Source: Aradus depressus
Lineage: Eukaryota; Arthropoda; Insecta; Hemiptera; Aradidae
Length of the DNA stretch: 64,000 bases
Reading direction: 5' to 3'
Assembly: GCA_963662175.1 (NCBI GenBank)
Contig: OY759218.1
Span: 10,904,001 to 10,968,000 of the forward strand
Both the position numbers and the translations under genes were made by a program. Under the pieces are notes generated by a model. That model was not told where the DNA came from and made no database searches. It saw nothing but the letters and a program-made list of their open reading frames with translations. Below, piece by piece: positions 42,246 through 52,029 of this stretch (positions within the stretch are counted from its first letter, which is position 1; each line of letters opens with the position of its first letter).

Positions 42246-44320
42246 ATACAGGGTGTATCGCAAGCAGATGACAATACTCGGGGGGGTGAATGCCCCACTC
42301 AAGTACACTAAGAAACCGGGGTAACAAAAATCCGTTTCAAATTGGTGTAGAAAATAATGAGATTTTTAATTTTTTTTTTTTTAACCACGTTTTTTTAGCA
42401 AAATATCCGTAAATATCACTTTTTGGTTAAGGTAAAGTGAAATCTGACTACACTGTCGTAATCTACGTTAAATTTTCTAATAGGTGATATGTTTTTTGAC
42501 ATGAAAATCGAAAAGATTGAAATAGGAGGCTAACGTTTATTTCAAAAGAAACACCTGTTTAAATTGTTTGGCAAATTTTCAGTTTCCCGTAATTTGTTTT
42601 CTCTATTCGCTAGGATGTCCCAAATTCACCAAAAGTTAGCAAAAATATGGCCCTTTAAAAAAATACCTAATGTTGTTCTTTATTGTCGACCATTGCCGAA
42701 GTGAGACAGGAGAAAAGATGAAAAACATGGGTGAACCTAACTTACACAAAGCGAGACTTTTGACAAAATTAACAAAAATTGAAATTATTACATTAATCTT
42801 TCAGAGATAAAAAAAGTTTTGTACTGTACATTGTTTTGGAAAAATTATAACAATTGCTGAAACAGACCTCCATCTTCTCACAATTGACTCCTCGTTAGAA
42901 CGGATGTGGTGGCCCGTTGAATCTCAAGCCTGTTTGTTCCCATCTCCTCACAAACCTCTTGAATTCTCGCGATTAATTGGTCCCTATCATCAATAGATAC
43001 GCTGTACACACGGAACTTTAGAGTGCCCACACATCAAAATCTAATGGCGCCAGTTCAGGACTCCGAGCCGGCCATCTCACAGGTCCATACCGTCCAATCC
43101 ACCTTCCACAACGCGCCGGGTGCTCATGGACGGATCATTGTAAAAGCACTCTAAAATATCTCATTCATCGTCGACCGGCATAATTAGCAGGTTGTCTTGG
43201 AATCGAACCAGGTTCTCCCATAATCCGATAGGCATTTTCTACGGTTCGGCGATTCGGCCATCTTTGTCGATTTGGGAATAGATTTCGATAAATTTATTCT
43301 GCTAGCAGACTGTTGCCTCCAGCGGCCCTTAATCATATATCATGGTTACGTATTCCCGCGCTGTAAAAAACCGGCATGATTCTCTTAGACTAATGTCTCT
43401 CAACCGAATCTTTGCACAAAACTGTTTATTGGATCTAATAATGTTTACATTGGCTAATATGTCTAACGTTTTTTTTCAGTTTCAAAATCCATTGTACCGA
43501 TTAGGATTATTATTATTTTTTTTACTCTCTAATCTTCAACAGAAGCCAACAATAGGGAAAACAAAAATAACTTTATTAATTCAGAGGAAAAAAATAATTA
43601 TTTATTATTTCAGAGAATAATGGTAATTTGGTGAATTTAGAACATCCTAGCGAATGGAGAAAACAAATTACGGTAAATTGAAAATTTTCCAAAAATGTTG
43701 TTATAATTTCTTCAAAACAATGTACAGTACAAAACTTTTCTTATCTCTGAAAGACTAATGTAGTAATTTCAATTTTTTTTAGATAATGAATTAGTTAATT
43801 TTGTCAAAAGTCTCGCTTTGTGTAAGTTAGGTTCACCCATGTTTTTCATCTTTTCTCCTGTCTCACTTCGGCAATGGTCGACAATAAAGAACAACATTAG
43901 GTATTTTTTCAAAGGGCCATATTTTTGCTAACTTTTGGTGAATTTGGGACATCCTAGCGAATAGAGAAAACAAATTACGGGAAACTGAAAATTTGCCAAA
44001 CAATTTAAACAGGTGTTCCTTTTGAAATAAACGTTAGCCTCCTATTTCAATCTTTTCGATTTCCATGTCAAAAAACATGTCACCTATTAGAAAATTTAAC
44101 GTAGATTACGACAGTGTAGTCAGATTTCACTTTACCTTAACCAAAAAGTGATATTTACGGATATTTTGCTAAAAAAACGTGGTTAAAAAAAAAGTTAAAA
44201 ATCTCATTATTTTCTACACCAATTTGAAACGGATTTTTGTTACCCCGGTTTCTTAGTGTACTTGAGTGGGGCATTCACCCCCCCGAGTATTGTCATCTGC
44301 TTGCGATACACCCTGTATAC
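42246..44320. mobile_element. DNA transposon with ~600-bp terminal inverted repeats, coding core deleted
   Basis: The left end tatacagggtgtatcgcaag (42,246) and right end cttgcgatacaccctgtata (to 44,320) are exact inverses. The inverted match extends to about 42,850 and back from about 43,690, with small differences. A segment of the right arm (aaattacggtaaattgaaaa near 43,670) is repeated at 43,973, giving an extra duplication. The flanks fit TA-type target duplication. The interior carries transposase edges only (next entry). It is inserted in the LINE endonuclease domain. Confidence 0.88.
42879..43300 (-). pseudogene. DUF4817-type transposase, N- and C-terminal edges fused
   Basis: On the minus strand, LFPNRQRWPNRRTVENAYRI then MGEPGSI matches the N-terminal helix-turn-helix region of a transposase family common in arthropods. 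It is followed almost at once by GRWIGRYGPVRWPARSPELA and PLDFDVWAL, then, after a one-base shift at about 43,020, LKFRVYSVSIDDRDQLIARI to TRSQL and a stop at 42,879. RSPxLxPLDFxxWG is the conserved C-terminal block of the same family. All DDE residues lie in the missing part. The assignment rests on motif recall. Confidence 0.75.
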
Positions 44321-44760
44321 AGCCATCTGTAACTCATTGAGCCAGTGTTCAGTAAGACAAATAAAATTATTTGGTTTCGAGAATTGTGAAATAAGTATAT
44401 TTGTAATTCTAATTTTTTATTGCTTAAGCATTGAATATTTTGGTATAATACCGTTACGAGATTTGAATCTATTTTAGCCCTATCTTTATTTTTGGTATTT
44501 TCTTTGGTATATTGCTTCACTAATTATTTCCTGGGCAGAGACATTGAGTTGCTAAATAGGCAGCGACCTTTTGAGGGGTAGGGTTATTTTAGCTAAACCA
44601 GCACAGAAAACTTGGTTGCCAGACCTATCGAAATGTAGGCCGTGCGTGGTGTAATAATTTCGAGAAAAATCAGAATTAGGCTTTATATACAGGTAAAATT
44701 CGTCAAGCTGCATACATCTATGACATATTTCTCTATCCAGCAACGTGTGGAAGTTATTAA
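44320..44760 (-). pseudogene. LINE: esterase-like tail and start of endonuclease (split copy)
   Basis: 44,743-44,555 (minus) encodes FYLYIKPNSDFSRNYYTTHG, then LHFDRSGNQVFCAGLAKI. HGLHxxxxGxxxxA is the end of the SGNH-esterase-like segment found upstream of the endonuclease in several LINE clades. 44,520-44,330 encodes NLVTVLYQNIQCLSNKKLEL, the first strand and helix of the endonuclease. The frame then runs into the inserted transposon and resumes at 42,245. Confidence 0.65.
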
Positions 44761-44799
44761 TACTATCAGTGAAATTAAAAATAAAGCGAAAAAATAATA

Positions 44800-45118
44800 A
44801 TAAATAAAGAATATTTATCGAACAAAATAATCAAAAGACTTCCCAAAAATATCACAGAGCCTCTGAGTATCGTAATCACTCATTGTCTTGAATCAGGTTG
44901 TTTTCCTAACTCACTGAAACTAGCGAGAATAAAACCACTATTCAAAAAAGGTGATTAACTATTAACAGAAAATTATAGACCGATCTTACTGCTCCCAACA
45001 ATTTCAAAAATTGTTGAGAAAATAATGTTCAAAATACATTGATTTCTTGGAAATTAATATACTGCTAACTGGCGAACAATTCGGTTTTAGAAAAAATTAA
45101 TCGACTTCAAATGCCACT
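44800..45118 (+). pseudogene. LINE reverse transcriptase fragment
   Basis: A plus-strand reading with two stops: IIKRLPKNITEPLSIVITHC, then LESGCFPNSLKLARIKPLFK, then ENYRPILLLPTISKIVEKI, then GEQFGFRKN. These are RT domain 1-2 motifs (KPxxKKGD, NYRPIxLLPxxSKxxE, Q.GFR). It is in the opposite orientation to the endonuclease fragments next to it, so probably another copy. The YADD region is absent. Confidence 0.82.
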
Positions 45119-46064
45119 TTTGAATTTTAAATTTTAAAATTTTTTAAATTTGTCTTGTATATTGTAAGTTTTTCTCTGTAGACAGTTTAGAGTTTCTGTC
45201 AAGAATCCTGTATAGTTGTCCGAAACGTCTGTTCAGGTACTTATGAACTAGAAATTTAAGATGAAGATGACTGGAAGATGGATTAAATTTTGGCCAAAAT
45301 CGTTCTATTTGAAAAGTTCTATTTTTAAAATGTCTTACTATTATAGTTTGAGGCGAAAATTGGAGTCATCAGAATCATACCATAGGATAGTTTCATTTGT
45401 GTAGGCCACGCCAGTATGTACAACTCAAAACAATGGAGAAATTGGGACTTGTTGAGTAGGTCGGGCAAGGCTATGTTTCAGCTCACTTGAACAGTTAAAG
45501 GGTTGAAGAGAAAAACGGTGAGTGTCACTAACCCTAAGGGCCAGAGAAGGAAGTGGAGTAAATTATTAGTGAGTATGCCCAGCCGGGGCAATGAATAATG
45601 ATCCTATCCGGGTCGGCATTTGAGAGGAAAAAGTTGCAAATCTCTCCTTGAGTAATGAAACCCCTAGGTTTAGCCGAAGCCAGGGACCGCTTCCATTTGA
45701 TGGAGTGCGGGTGATTTGCTCCACTCTTCGGGGAACCAAACCCGGGTCATGTTCGATAGGCCATTGAAAGAGAGGATAGAAGGTACAGGGGAACCCTGAC
45801 TATCCGAACAGAAGGGGGCGAACGCCTTTTCGAATAACTGAATTTTTTGGATAATCAAAAGTGCCAAACAATTAGTCAATTTTCGGCCCAGTACGACTCT
45901 TTTGAGGTTTCGATTTTAATAAATAATTTGCAATAATTCACAAAAAATAGAAAACATACCAAATAAAATTAAAATATTTCTAGACTAAATTCTACTAAGT
46001 AGCTTGCAAAAACACAGAATTTCAGGTCTTGCCAATTTTTTTTTTTTTTTTTTTTGGCTTTATG
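45119..46064. other. No gene; pogo-type debris
   Basis: 45,790-45,870 (ctgactatccgaacagaagg, then ttttcgaataactga and ttggataatc) resembles a decayed pogo/Tigger end. 45,400-45,790 is less AT-rich but unassigned. A T run lies at 46,036-46,057. Confidence 0.4.
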
Positions 46065-46266
46065 TACGGTACCTATGTACAAAGTACAAGTGTACGAGTA
46101 CATATTAGCCATGTCAATGTGTTGTTTATCGACATCCATCGCCTCGGGAGGGAGTTCTATCTACGAAATAAAACTCACTCCCGGACGTGATTCGAACCCG
46201 CAAACCATGGTGAGACCATGCGACCAAAACCCTACGCTCTAGCCCGCACGGCCACCATGACCCCCA
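46065..46266 (-). mobile_element. tRNA-derived SINE family 2 (minus)
   Basis: The minus-strand head ggtggccgtgcgggctagag, then a variable-arm-like segment with an inverted ggtctcaccatgg, then a B box variant gcgggttcgaatcacg, then the body cggacgtgagt..cgaggcgatgg. Short frames on both strands across it are artefacts. Confidence 0.78.
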
Positions 46267-46382
46267 TTTAGCGATGGTGACTGTCTGTGTGTAAGAGATT
46301 GGAACGTGCTCCAACACAGAAACGATTGTAGCTATGAAGTGGAAATTTAAGAGTAAATCTATTCGAAAAGTTCTATTATTTA

Positions 46383-46494
46383 AATTGTTTAATATTATAT
46401 TTTCTTGAAGTTTAATTTTCGACTAAAATATTTGTAATGTTACAAATATTTCAGTCGAAACATAAACTTCAAGAAAATATAATAATAAACAATT
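46383..46494. repeat. Small palindrome, ~54-bp arms
   Basis: attgtttaatattatatttt, then cttgaagttta to atatttgta, is mirrored by tacaaatatttcagtcgaaa to aacaatt. It sits just left of the PLE-type terminal fragment and may belong to it. Confidence 0.7.
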
Positions 46495-46699
46495 TTAATG
46501 ACTGTTCAGTGAAAATGTTCCGAATGTTGAAGCAAAACTTGGACCCCCTCCGCCTAAGGACTTCCGAAGGGGGCAGGGTGACAGCTCTCAGGTAACCTGA
46601 GCACTGTATAGATAGATATAACAACCTAGCAAACTGAAATGACATTTTAAACTTTTTGTTGACCATGGTTTAAGCCGAAACCGGTACACTATATACACA

Positions 46700-47030
46700 G
46701 TAGAGTGCCGCTAATCCGGACCCCCGATTATCCGGACATTCGGTGGATCTTTTCGGTTATGTGTCAGGGATTCTAAAAACGTTTCTACCGAAACCACTTA
46801 CTCTTTGTAAATCCACTTGATGTAACCGAAGAAATAAAATGTTGACCCTCCCGTCGGTCCTTTTACTGAAACAGTCCAGATTCTCCTGATATAGAGAAAC
46901 ATATAGTTCAAATGGAAAATTTTTTAGAATCCCTGACACACAACCGAAAATATCCCATTCGGTTAATCCGGACTTTCGGTGATCCGGACGGGGTCCGGTC
47001 CCGTCTAGTCCGGATTAGCGGCACTCTACT
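46700..47030. mobile_element. Pogo-type MITE (331 bp), itself interrupted
   Basis: Inverted ends agtagagtgccgctaatccg and cggattagcggcactctact. Typical pogo/Tigger terminal sequence. It contains a second MITE at 46,745-46,955. Confidence 0.85.
46745..46955. mobile_element. hAT-type MITE (211 bp) with conserved short frame
   Basis: Inverted ends ggatcttttcggttatgtg and its complement near 46,930-46,955, with perfect 8-bp flanks CATTCGGT at 46,737-46,744 and 46,956-46,963, as for hAT elements. The minus strand is open for about 60 codons (GRVNILFLRLHQVDLQRVSG in the middle). The copy at 62,785 keeps the same frame open. It contains ccctcccgtcggtcc (46,846-46,860). Confidence 0.8.
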
Positions 47031-47284
47031 ATATTTTTGTGTAATTAGAAAATACAAAAGTTAAACGAATTCTTCGTCTTTATTTATTTTTATTAGCTTT
47101 CCACTACATCGACAAAGATTATAAAATGTATTCGAATATTGATGAAGAAAGAGTCATTAGCCCCGTTCTTGGCAATATGAAGTAGATATTCCGTAGATAA
47201 ACGTAATAAGTGCGGTCTTCTTCTTCGGCCTGACTTCCATTCATTTCCACGTCTTTGTTTTTCAATATAACGCTTTTTACTTCC

Positions 47285-47745
47285 TCAGTTATATGGAGTA
47301 TAGGGGAAGTTATATAATCGGTCAGAAATTCGATGTTGAATTTTCACCGAAATTTCATGTTATTCAACACCTTAATTAGAAGTCCGTGAACACGATAACT
47401 TCCGATAAAAGAATGTATCGACACAAAATTTTGTATGTGTATCCAGAACCATATAAGGACGACAGCTGTTGATTCTCAGCCAAATCGGAAAGAAGGGAAG
47501 TAGGGGGAGGCTTAACACAAAAACTCTAATAACTGCCATGACATGAAATGTAAATTCTTAGGACAACAACGATTAATTTTCAGCGGAATCTGCTGAAAGA
47601 GAGTGGTGGATCAGAGGGGCTCGAGTCAACCGATGTAATGAACGTATCCACATGAAATTTTATATTCAAATTCAAAACTCCATAAGGATGGCACATTAAT
47701 TGTCCGTGAAATTATCGAAGGGAAGGGGGAGACCAGAGAAAAGGG
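47285..47745 (+). repeat. Dispersed repeat family A, copy with repeated inner modules
   Basis: Leader ggagtataggggaagttata, then three successive modules gaatgtatcgacacaaaatt (47,412), a weaker one near 47,530, and gaacgtatccacatgaaatt (47,640). The spacing of about 115 bp shows the family is built from internal tandem modules. Confidence 0.65.
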
Positions 47746-47940
47746 GGCCATGGTGGCCGTGCGGGCTAGAGCGTAGTGCTCTGGTCGCATGGTCTCACCA
47801 TGGTTTGCGGGATCGAATCCCGTCCGGGATTGAGTTTTATTCAGTAGATAGAACTCCCTCCCGGGGCCATGGATGTCGTAAAAAACTAGATACACAGTGA
47901 CATGGCTAATATGCATTGTACATAAGGTCAAAAAAAAAAA
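47746..47940 (+). mobile_element. tRNA-derived SINE family 2
   Basis: ggtggccgtgcgggctagag, then gcgggatcgaatcccgtcc, then body ctcccggggccatggatgtc and tail atatgcattgtacataaggt. It ends in an A run. Confidence 0.8.
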
Positions 47941-48062
47941 CTAATGATATACCTCGTATATTGTTATGCATACATATTTGTATTTTAATCAGCATATACA
48001 ATTTCAAAATTTTTCTTTTATTATTAGATTCAATCTGACACGAAATTTTATTTTAAATGTTT

Positions 48063-48207
48063 TCCTTATTTTTAAGACAAGAGGAACAGGAAAAAACCCC
48101 GTGGGGGCTGAAAAATGGGAATGTTTGGATTGTCAAACTGATTGAACTTCCATTTAGTATTTCTAAGGTCATGGCTGAAAATGGTAGCAATGCCCAAAGT
48201 GCTCACA
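48063..48207 (+). repeat. PLE 3' UTR running into a mutated hammerhead
   Basis: accccgtgggggctgaaaaa to agtatttctaaggtcatgg, then CTGAAAA / TGGTAGCAATGCC / CAAA / GTGC / T C. Two core letters are altered (G8 and the G of GAAA). The repeat continues at 49,248 (ttttatatattttgtgaaat) after an inserted element. Confidence 0.65.
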
Positions 48208-49247
48208 TATAAACTCCTCATTAAAAGTATTGCAACACCCAATTTTTTCTCATTTCTTAACAACTATCAGCAATAACTGACTCCTTTCGTAAAATAGTCA
48301 CACTTTTTACTCGATGTACCGTAGAGATAGTCCATCCTCACAAAGCAACAGCTCGGGTAGCTTCTTTCACACTAAGATTCATTATGTTAATGAAAAAAAA
48401 CCTCCAATGTTTAAAAGAAATATGGCTGAGGCCCTAAACAACCGAGAGAATTGCCAATAAACTGAAGAATTTAAAACTGGAGAGATTAAGGACTAAGAGA
48501 TTTCAGTATTAGTGCAACAATTCTCAATCCCCAAACGTGGATAATTGTCTTTGTTATTCAAGGACATACTGAAGACAAAATAAATAAAGCAGGCCACGAT
48601 TTTAATTAGAAGTAAATATTTACAGAAAACACTATTCAAATGCCAACTTTTCGATATATTTTATATCATCATCAGGGCCTACAAACATGGGGGGGAAATC
48701 AAGTTTAGAATCAAAAATAAACAAAAATTTTTTGTTGATAAACATTACTGAACGTTAGAAATACCTGATAACAAGTTAAAAATTGAAACTGACTTACTAT
48801 GAACACATTACTTAACATTAAAATTAAATATGAATACATTACTAAACATAAACATTAATAATGGAAATAGATATAGAAATAGAAATTAATAGACAATAGA
48901 AATTAATGTTTATGTTTAGTAATGTATTCATATTTGATTTTTATGTTTAGAAATGTATTCATAGTAAGTCAGTTTCAACTTTTAACTTGTTATAATGAAT
49001 TTCTAACGTTCAGTAATGTTTATCAACAAAAAAATGTTTGTTTATTTTTTATTCTAATCTTGATTTCCGCCCCATGTTTGTAGGCCCTGATGTTGATATA
49101 AAATATATCGAAACGTTGGCATTTGAATAGTGTTTTCTTCCATCTTGGACTGACCCTCAATATTCCTACAATTAGAATCTACAGTTGCAAATCAACATCT
49201 ACATTTACAGAAATATCTAGGTGTTGCAATACTTTTGATGGGTGTAT
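48208..49247. mobile_element. Tc1/mariner-type non-autonomous element
   Basis: Inverted ends cattaaaagtattgcaacac (left) and gtgttgcaatacttttgatg (right), next to TA. It splits a PLE terminal repeat. No transposase frame was found; about half its length is fold-back unit 4. Confidence 0.75.
48629..49202. mobile_element. Fold-back hammerhead unit 4 (574 bp)
   Basis: Arms of about 250 bp (48,629-48,880 and 48,903-49,150), then the one-sided tail attagaatctacagttgcaa, then atcaacatctac. It is flanked by perfect 11-bp duplications ATTTACAGAAA at 48,618-48,628 and 49,203-49,213. The left ribozyme motif (48,633-48,685, minus) has a changed helix III (GAAAAGTT). The right one (49,082-49,128, plus) has CTGATGT in the core. 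Both are probably damaged. Confidence 0.85.
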
Positions 49248-49319
49248 TTTATATATTTTGTGAAATAGACAATATTTTTAAAAGATCATATGTTTTTCAT
49301 TATACTTTTTACCCTAATA

Positions 49320-49495
49320 ACGAATAATATAAATGAATGTATCGACACAAAATTTAGTATGGATTCAGAATATATTGGATATGTTAGCCAAATATTGAGT
49401 TTTAGCCCGGTCTTTGGAGGTAGAAGGAAAAGTAATTCGTTATTTCGAAATGGGGAAGTATATAGCAGGTGAATAACCGACGACTTTTTTTTTAA
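49320..49495 (+). repeat. Dispersed repeat family A, fragment
   Basis: aatgaatgtatcgacacaaa, then gccaaatattgagttttagc, ending in the hairpin-type block aggtgaataaccgacgactt. Confidence 0.55.
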
Positions 49496-50045
49496 GTGTA
49501 TTTGATTTAGTTGCCTACAACTGTCACTATCACTACTGGACAGACTGCAGCCAGCACTCGGCTTTGATCTAACGTTGATGTTCGCACTTCTCTGTTTCAT
49601 ATGCATTAGGCTTTAATGGTTTTTTATTTACTTTTTGTGGCTGAGAGCTTCAGAGTTTCGGACGAATGATGGTTATCAGAGGCTGAATGCACTATCCAGA
49701 TGCACCATACTCGACTGAGATAAAAAAATAAAATAAATAAAATAGCATTATTGACATTCTTTTAGAACAAAAGCCTCTCCTTTTGGAGGTTTTGAGTCTA
49801 TTAATCTTTCAACAGAAGAAATCAGAAAAGCAATCCGAAAGGAAATCAGAAAATAAATTTTAAAATGAATGAAAAAGAAATGGAAAAAAAGGAAAATGAC
49901 AACTAGTTGATATTGAATTTTAACGATTGTTCCTAAATTAAATTATTTCTTCTAGTTACTTCTTGAATAAAGATAAAAAAAAATAAAAATAAAAGTAAAA
50001 AGTAAAAATGAAAGTTATTTCTTAAATAATACTGTAACAGATTTG
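49496..50045. other. No genes recognised
   Basis: Purine-rich toward the right (49,820-50,030). No family match. Confidence 0.4.
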
Positions 50046-50047
50046 TT

Positions 50048-50239
50048 TCATCTTTCTCTGTTGCTGACCACTGTGCATATCTCCCTCCACCGCAGTCCTC
50101 GTCTTCCTTTTGCTCTTCTTCTGTCTCTAGGAATCCACTCCGTGCAGACTTTAGCCCATCGTCGAGGACCCATCCTTGTCGCATGCCCGGTCCTTCTCCA
50201 CTTCAACAAGTGTGCTTCCTTCTGGACTGACGTATCCAA
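50048..50239 (-). pseudogene. LINE polymerase C-terminal fragment
   Basis: The minus strand encodes KWRRTGHATRMGPRRWAKVC, then TEWIPRDRRRAKGRRGLRWR. This fits the conserved W-x-GHxxRM..RW..x..EW.PR..x+R.GRP..RW block that follows the reverse transcriptase in several LINE groups. It is short and isolated; the clade is uncertain. Confidence 0.72.
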
Positions 50240-50284
50240 TTACCAAGTTACGTTTAACGAAATAATTATTATTATTATTTAAAT

Positions 50285-50461
50285 TTTACTTCCCCAGCTA
50301 TATGAAGTATAGGGGAAGTTACGTAAGGGGTCAGAAATTCGACATTGAATTTTCACCGGAATTTCAATAGGTGGGAGGCTTAACACGAAAACTCTATCAA
50401 CTACCATTATAATGAATGTACTGACACGAAATTTCATATGTAAATTCAAAATCTCCATAAG
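50285..50461 (+). repeat. Dispersed repeat family A, split by a SINE
   Basis: Starts with the leader hairpin cttccccagctatatgaagt, then ataggggaagtta. The family sequence resumes after the SINE at about 50,790 (ctccataacgacgac). Confidence 0.6.
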
Positions 50462-50779
50462 TTAGTTATTAAGACTCAAGCCCGGACTTTAACTACAAGG
50501 ACATATCGCCTACTACCAAAGCGCTCTTTCGTCACTATGGTGTACATGAGCCCAACTCTACAGTGGGAGTCCTAAATGTTGCCTACCCTAAATTTTTATT
50601 CACCTAGGGTAGGGGTCTTTAACGAGTACCTGACATCGGACATGCTTGGGACCATCAAAGGACGGCGTGCTTAAGATAAATTTACCTCCTAGATAAAATA
50701 AACTAATGGCTTCAGCCGGGTTTCGAACTCACGATCTTGGGGTAAGTAAGCAAGCATACCATTGAGCTACCGGCGCCCT
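50462..50779 (-). mobile_element. tRNA-derived SINE family 1 (minus)
   Basis: Head ggcgccggtagctcaatggt and B box gtgagttcgaaacccg (minus), body, tail ataactaact. Flanked by ctccataa on both sides, a likely target duplication inside family A. Confidence 0.85.
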
Positions 50780-50971
50780 TAAAAAAAACTCCATAACGAC
50801 GACACCTATACATTTTCAGCGAAATCAGTCTAAGGGAAAGGGAGATCAGAGAAGGGGATCCACACAAAATATTTAATAATTAATATACTCGTAATTATTC
50901 AGAAGCCACAACGTAAGTCGAATATTAAGTTGTAGGAATATTGAGGGTCAGTCAAAGATGCAAGAAAACTT

Positions 50972-51022
50972 TATTCAAATGCCAACGTTTCGATTTATTT
51001 TATATCATCATCAGGGCCTACA
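50972..51022 (-). ncRNA. Hammerhead-ribozyme-like motif, unit 5 left arm
   Basis: GCC / CTGATGA / extra T / GATAT-aaaat-AAATC (one helix II mismatch) / GAAA / CG / TT / GGC. Confidence 0.55.
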
Positions 51023-51423
51023 AACATGGGGCGGAAATCAAGATTAGAATCAAAAATAAACAAAAAATTTTTTTGTTGATAAACATTACTGAACGTTAAA
51101 AAATACATTATAACAAGTTGAAAATTGAAACTGACTTACTATGAATAATTACTAAACATTAAAATTAAATATGAATACATTACTAAACATAAACATTAAT
51201 AATGGAAATAGACGTAATGTTTATGTTTAGTAATGTATTTATATTAATGTTGTTATTAATGTTTATGTTTAGTAATGTATTCATATTTAATTTTAATGTT
51301 TAGTAATTATTCATAGTGTCAGTTTCAATTTTTAACTTGTTATAATGTATTTTTTAACGTTCAGTAATGTTTAACAACAAAAAAATTTTTGATTCTAATC
51401 TTGATTTCCGCCCCATGTTTGTA

Positions 51424-51470
51424 GACCCTGATGATGATATAAAATATATCGAAACGTTGGCATTTGAATA
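51424..51470 (+). ncRNA. Hammerhead-ribozyme-like motif, unit 5 right arm
   Basis: ACC / CTGATGA / extra T / GATAT-aaaat-ATATC / GAAA / CG / TT / GGC. Helix II is fully paired; inner helix I has one mismatch (acc against ggc). Confidence 0.55.
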
Positions 51471-51541
51471 AAGTTTTCTTCCATCTTTGAGTGACCCTTA
51501 ATATTCCTACAATTAGAATCTACAGTCGCTAATCAACATCA

Positions 51542-51645
51542 AATATTAAGTTTTAGCCTAAATGGTCGATTGGCGTTGGAGTGAGAGCGAAAACATAAAG
51601 TGCTGGGGATGTACATAGCCGGTGATTCATCGATGCCTTTCTTTA
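51542..51645 (+). repeat. Dispersed repeat family A, 3' part
   Basis: aatattaagttttagcctaa, then ggggatgtacatagccggtg and attcatcgatgcc. This is the continuation of the copy interrupted by unit 5. Confidence 0.6.
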
Positions 51646-52029
51646 GATTGAAGATGGTTTGAGATCCGTCCAATGAAATATCGAGACCTGTTACGGCAAT
51701 TATACTTTGAGTTGTATTGACACAACAAAATCGAAGTTGGGATTTCATCTTTTAAATCACAGTGGAATAGCTGGATAATAATTACTTTTCTAATTAAGAG
51801 GGTGGTCATTGGGAATGTCCATTGGCTAGTTAAATACGGATCCCCTGTTATTAACTGACTGGTCTGCTATTTAATAATGGAGGTTTGTCTTCGTGACGGT
51901 TCAACCAATCTTCTCCCCTCATTAAACAGAAACACATTAAAACTATTTTCTCGCTTTGGATTTTTTTTAAAATATTGCAACTTGTTACCTCCCCCTCCCC
52001 AATACTATTTTATAGTATACTTAAAGTTT
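51646..52029. other. No genes recognised
   Basis: Short frames only; no repeat boundary seen. Confidence 0.4.

Larger units (their letters stand above)
46655..47075 (+). repeat. PLE terminal-repeat remnant with mutated hammerhead, split by a MITE
   Basis: ttgaccatggtttaagccga then aaccggtacac aligns with the unit 1 ribozyme (CTGACGA changed to TTGACCA, helix II GG-CC shortened). After the MITE at 46,700-47,030 the terminal repeat resumes with ttttgtgtaattagaaaata. Confidence 0.5.
50932..51541. mobile_element. Fold-back hammerhead unit 5 (610 bp)
   Basis: The same subfamily as unit 4, with arms of about 270 bp and the tail attagaatctacagtcgcta, then atcaacatca. It is flanked by perfect 11-bp duplications AATATTAAGTT at 50,921-50,931 and 51,542-51,552. 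It is inserted in a family A repeat. Confidence 0.87.

Noticed and set aside
45220..45250. Hammerhead half (tccgaaacgtctgttcagg)
   Set aside because: Only a GAAACGT match with no helix II or CTGANGA upstream; likely chance.
47746..47830. Class II tRNA gene (Leu/Ser type)
   Set aside because: It is the head of SINE family 2, followed by the shared body and tail; three copies are present.
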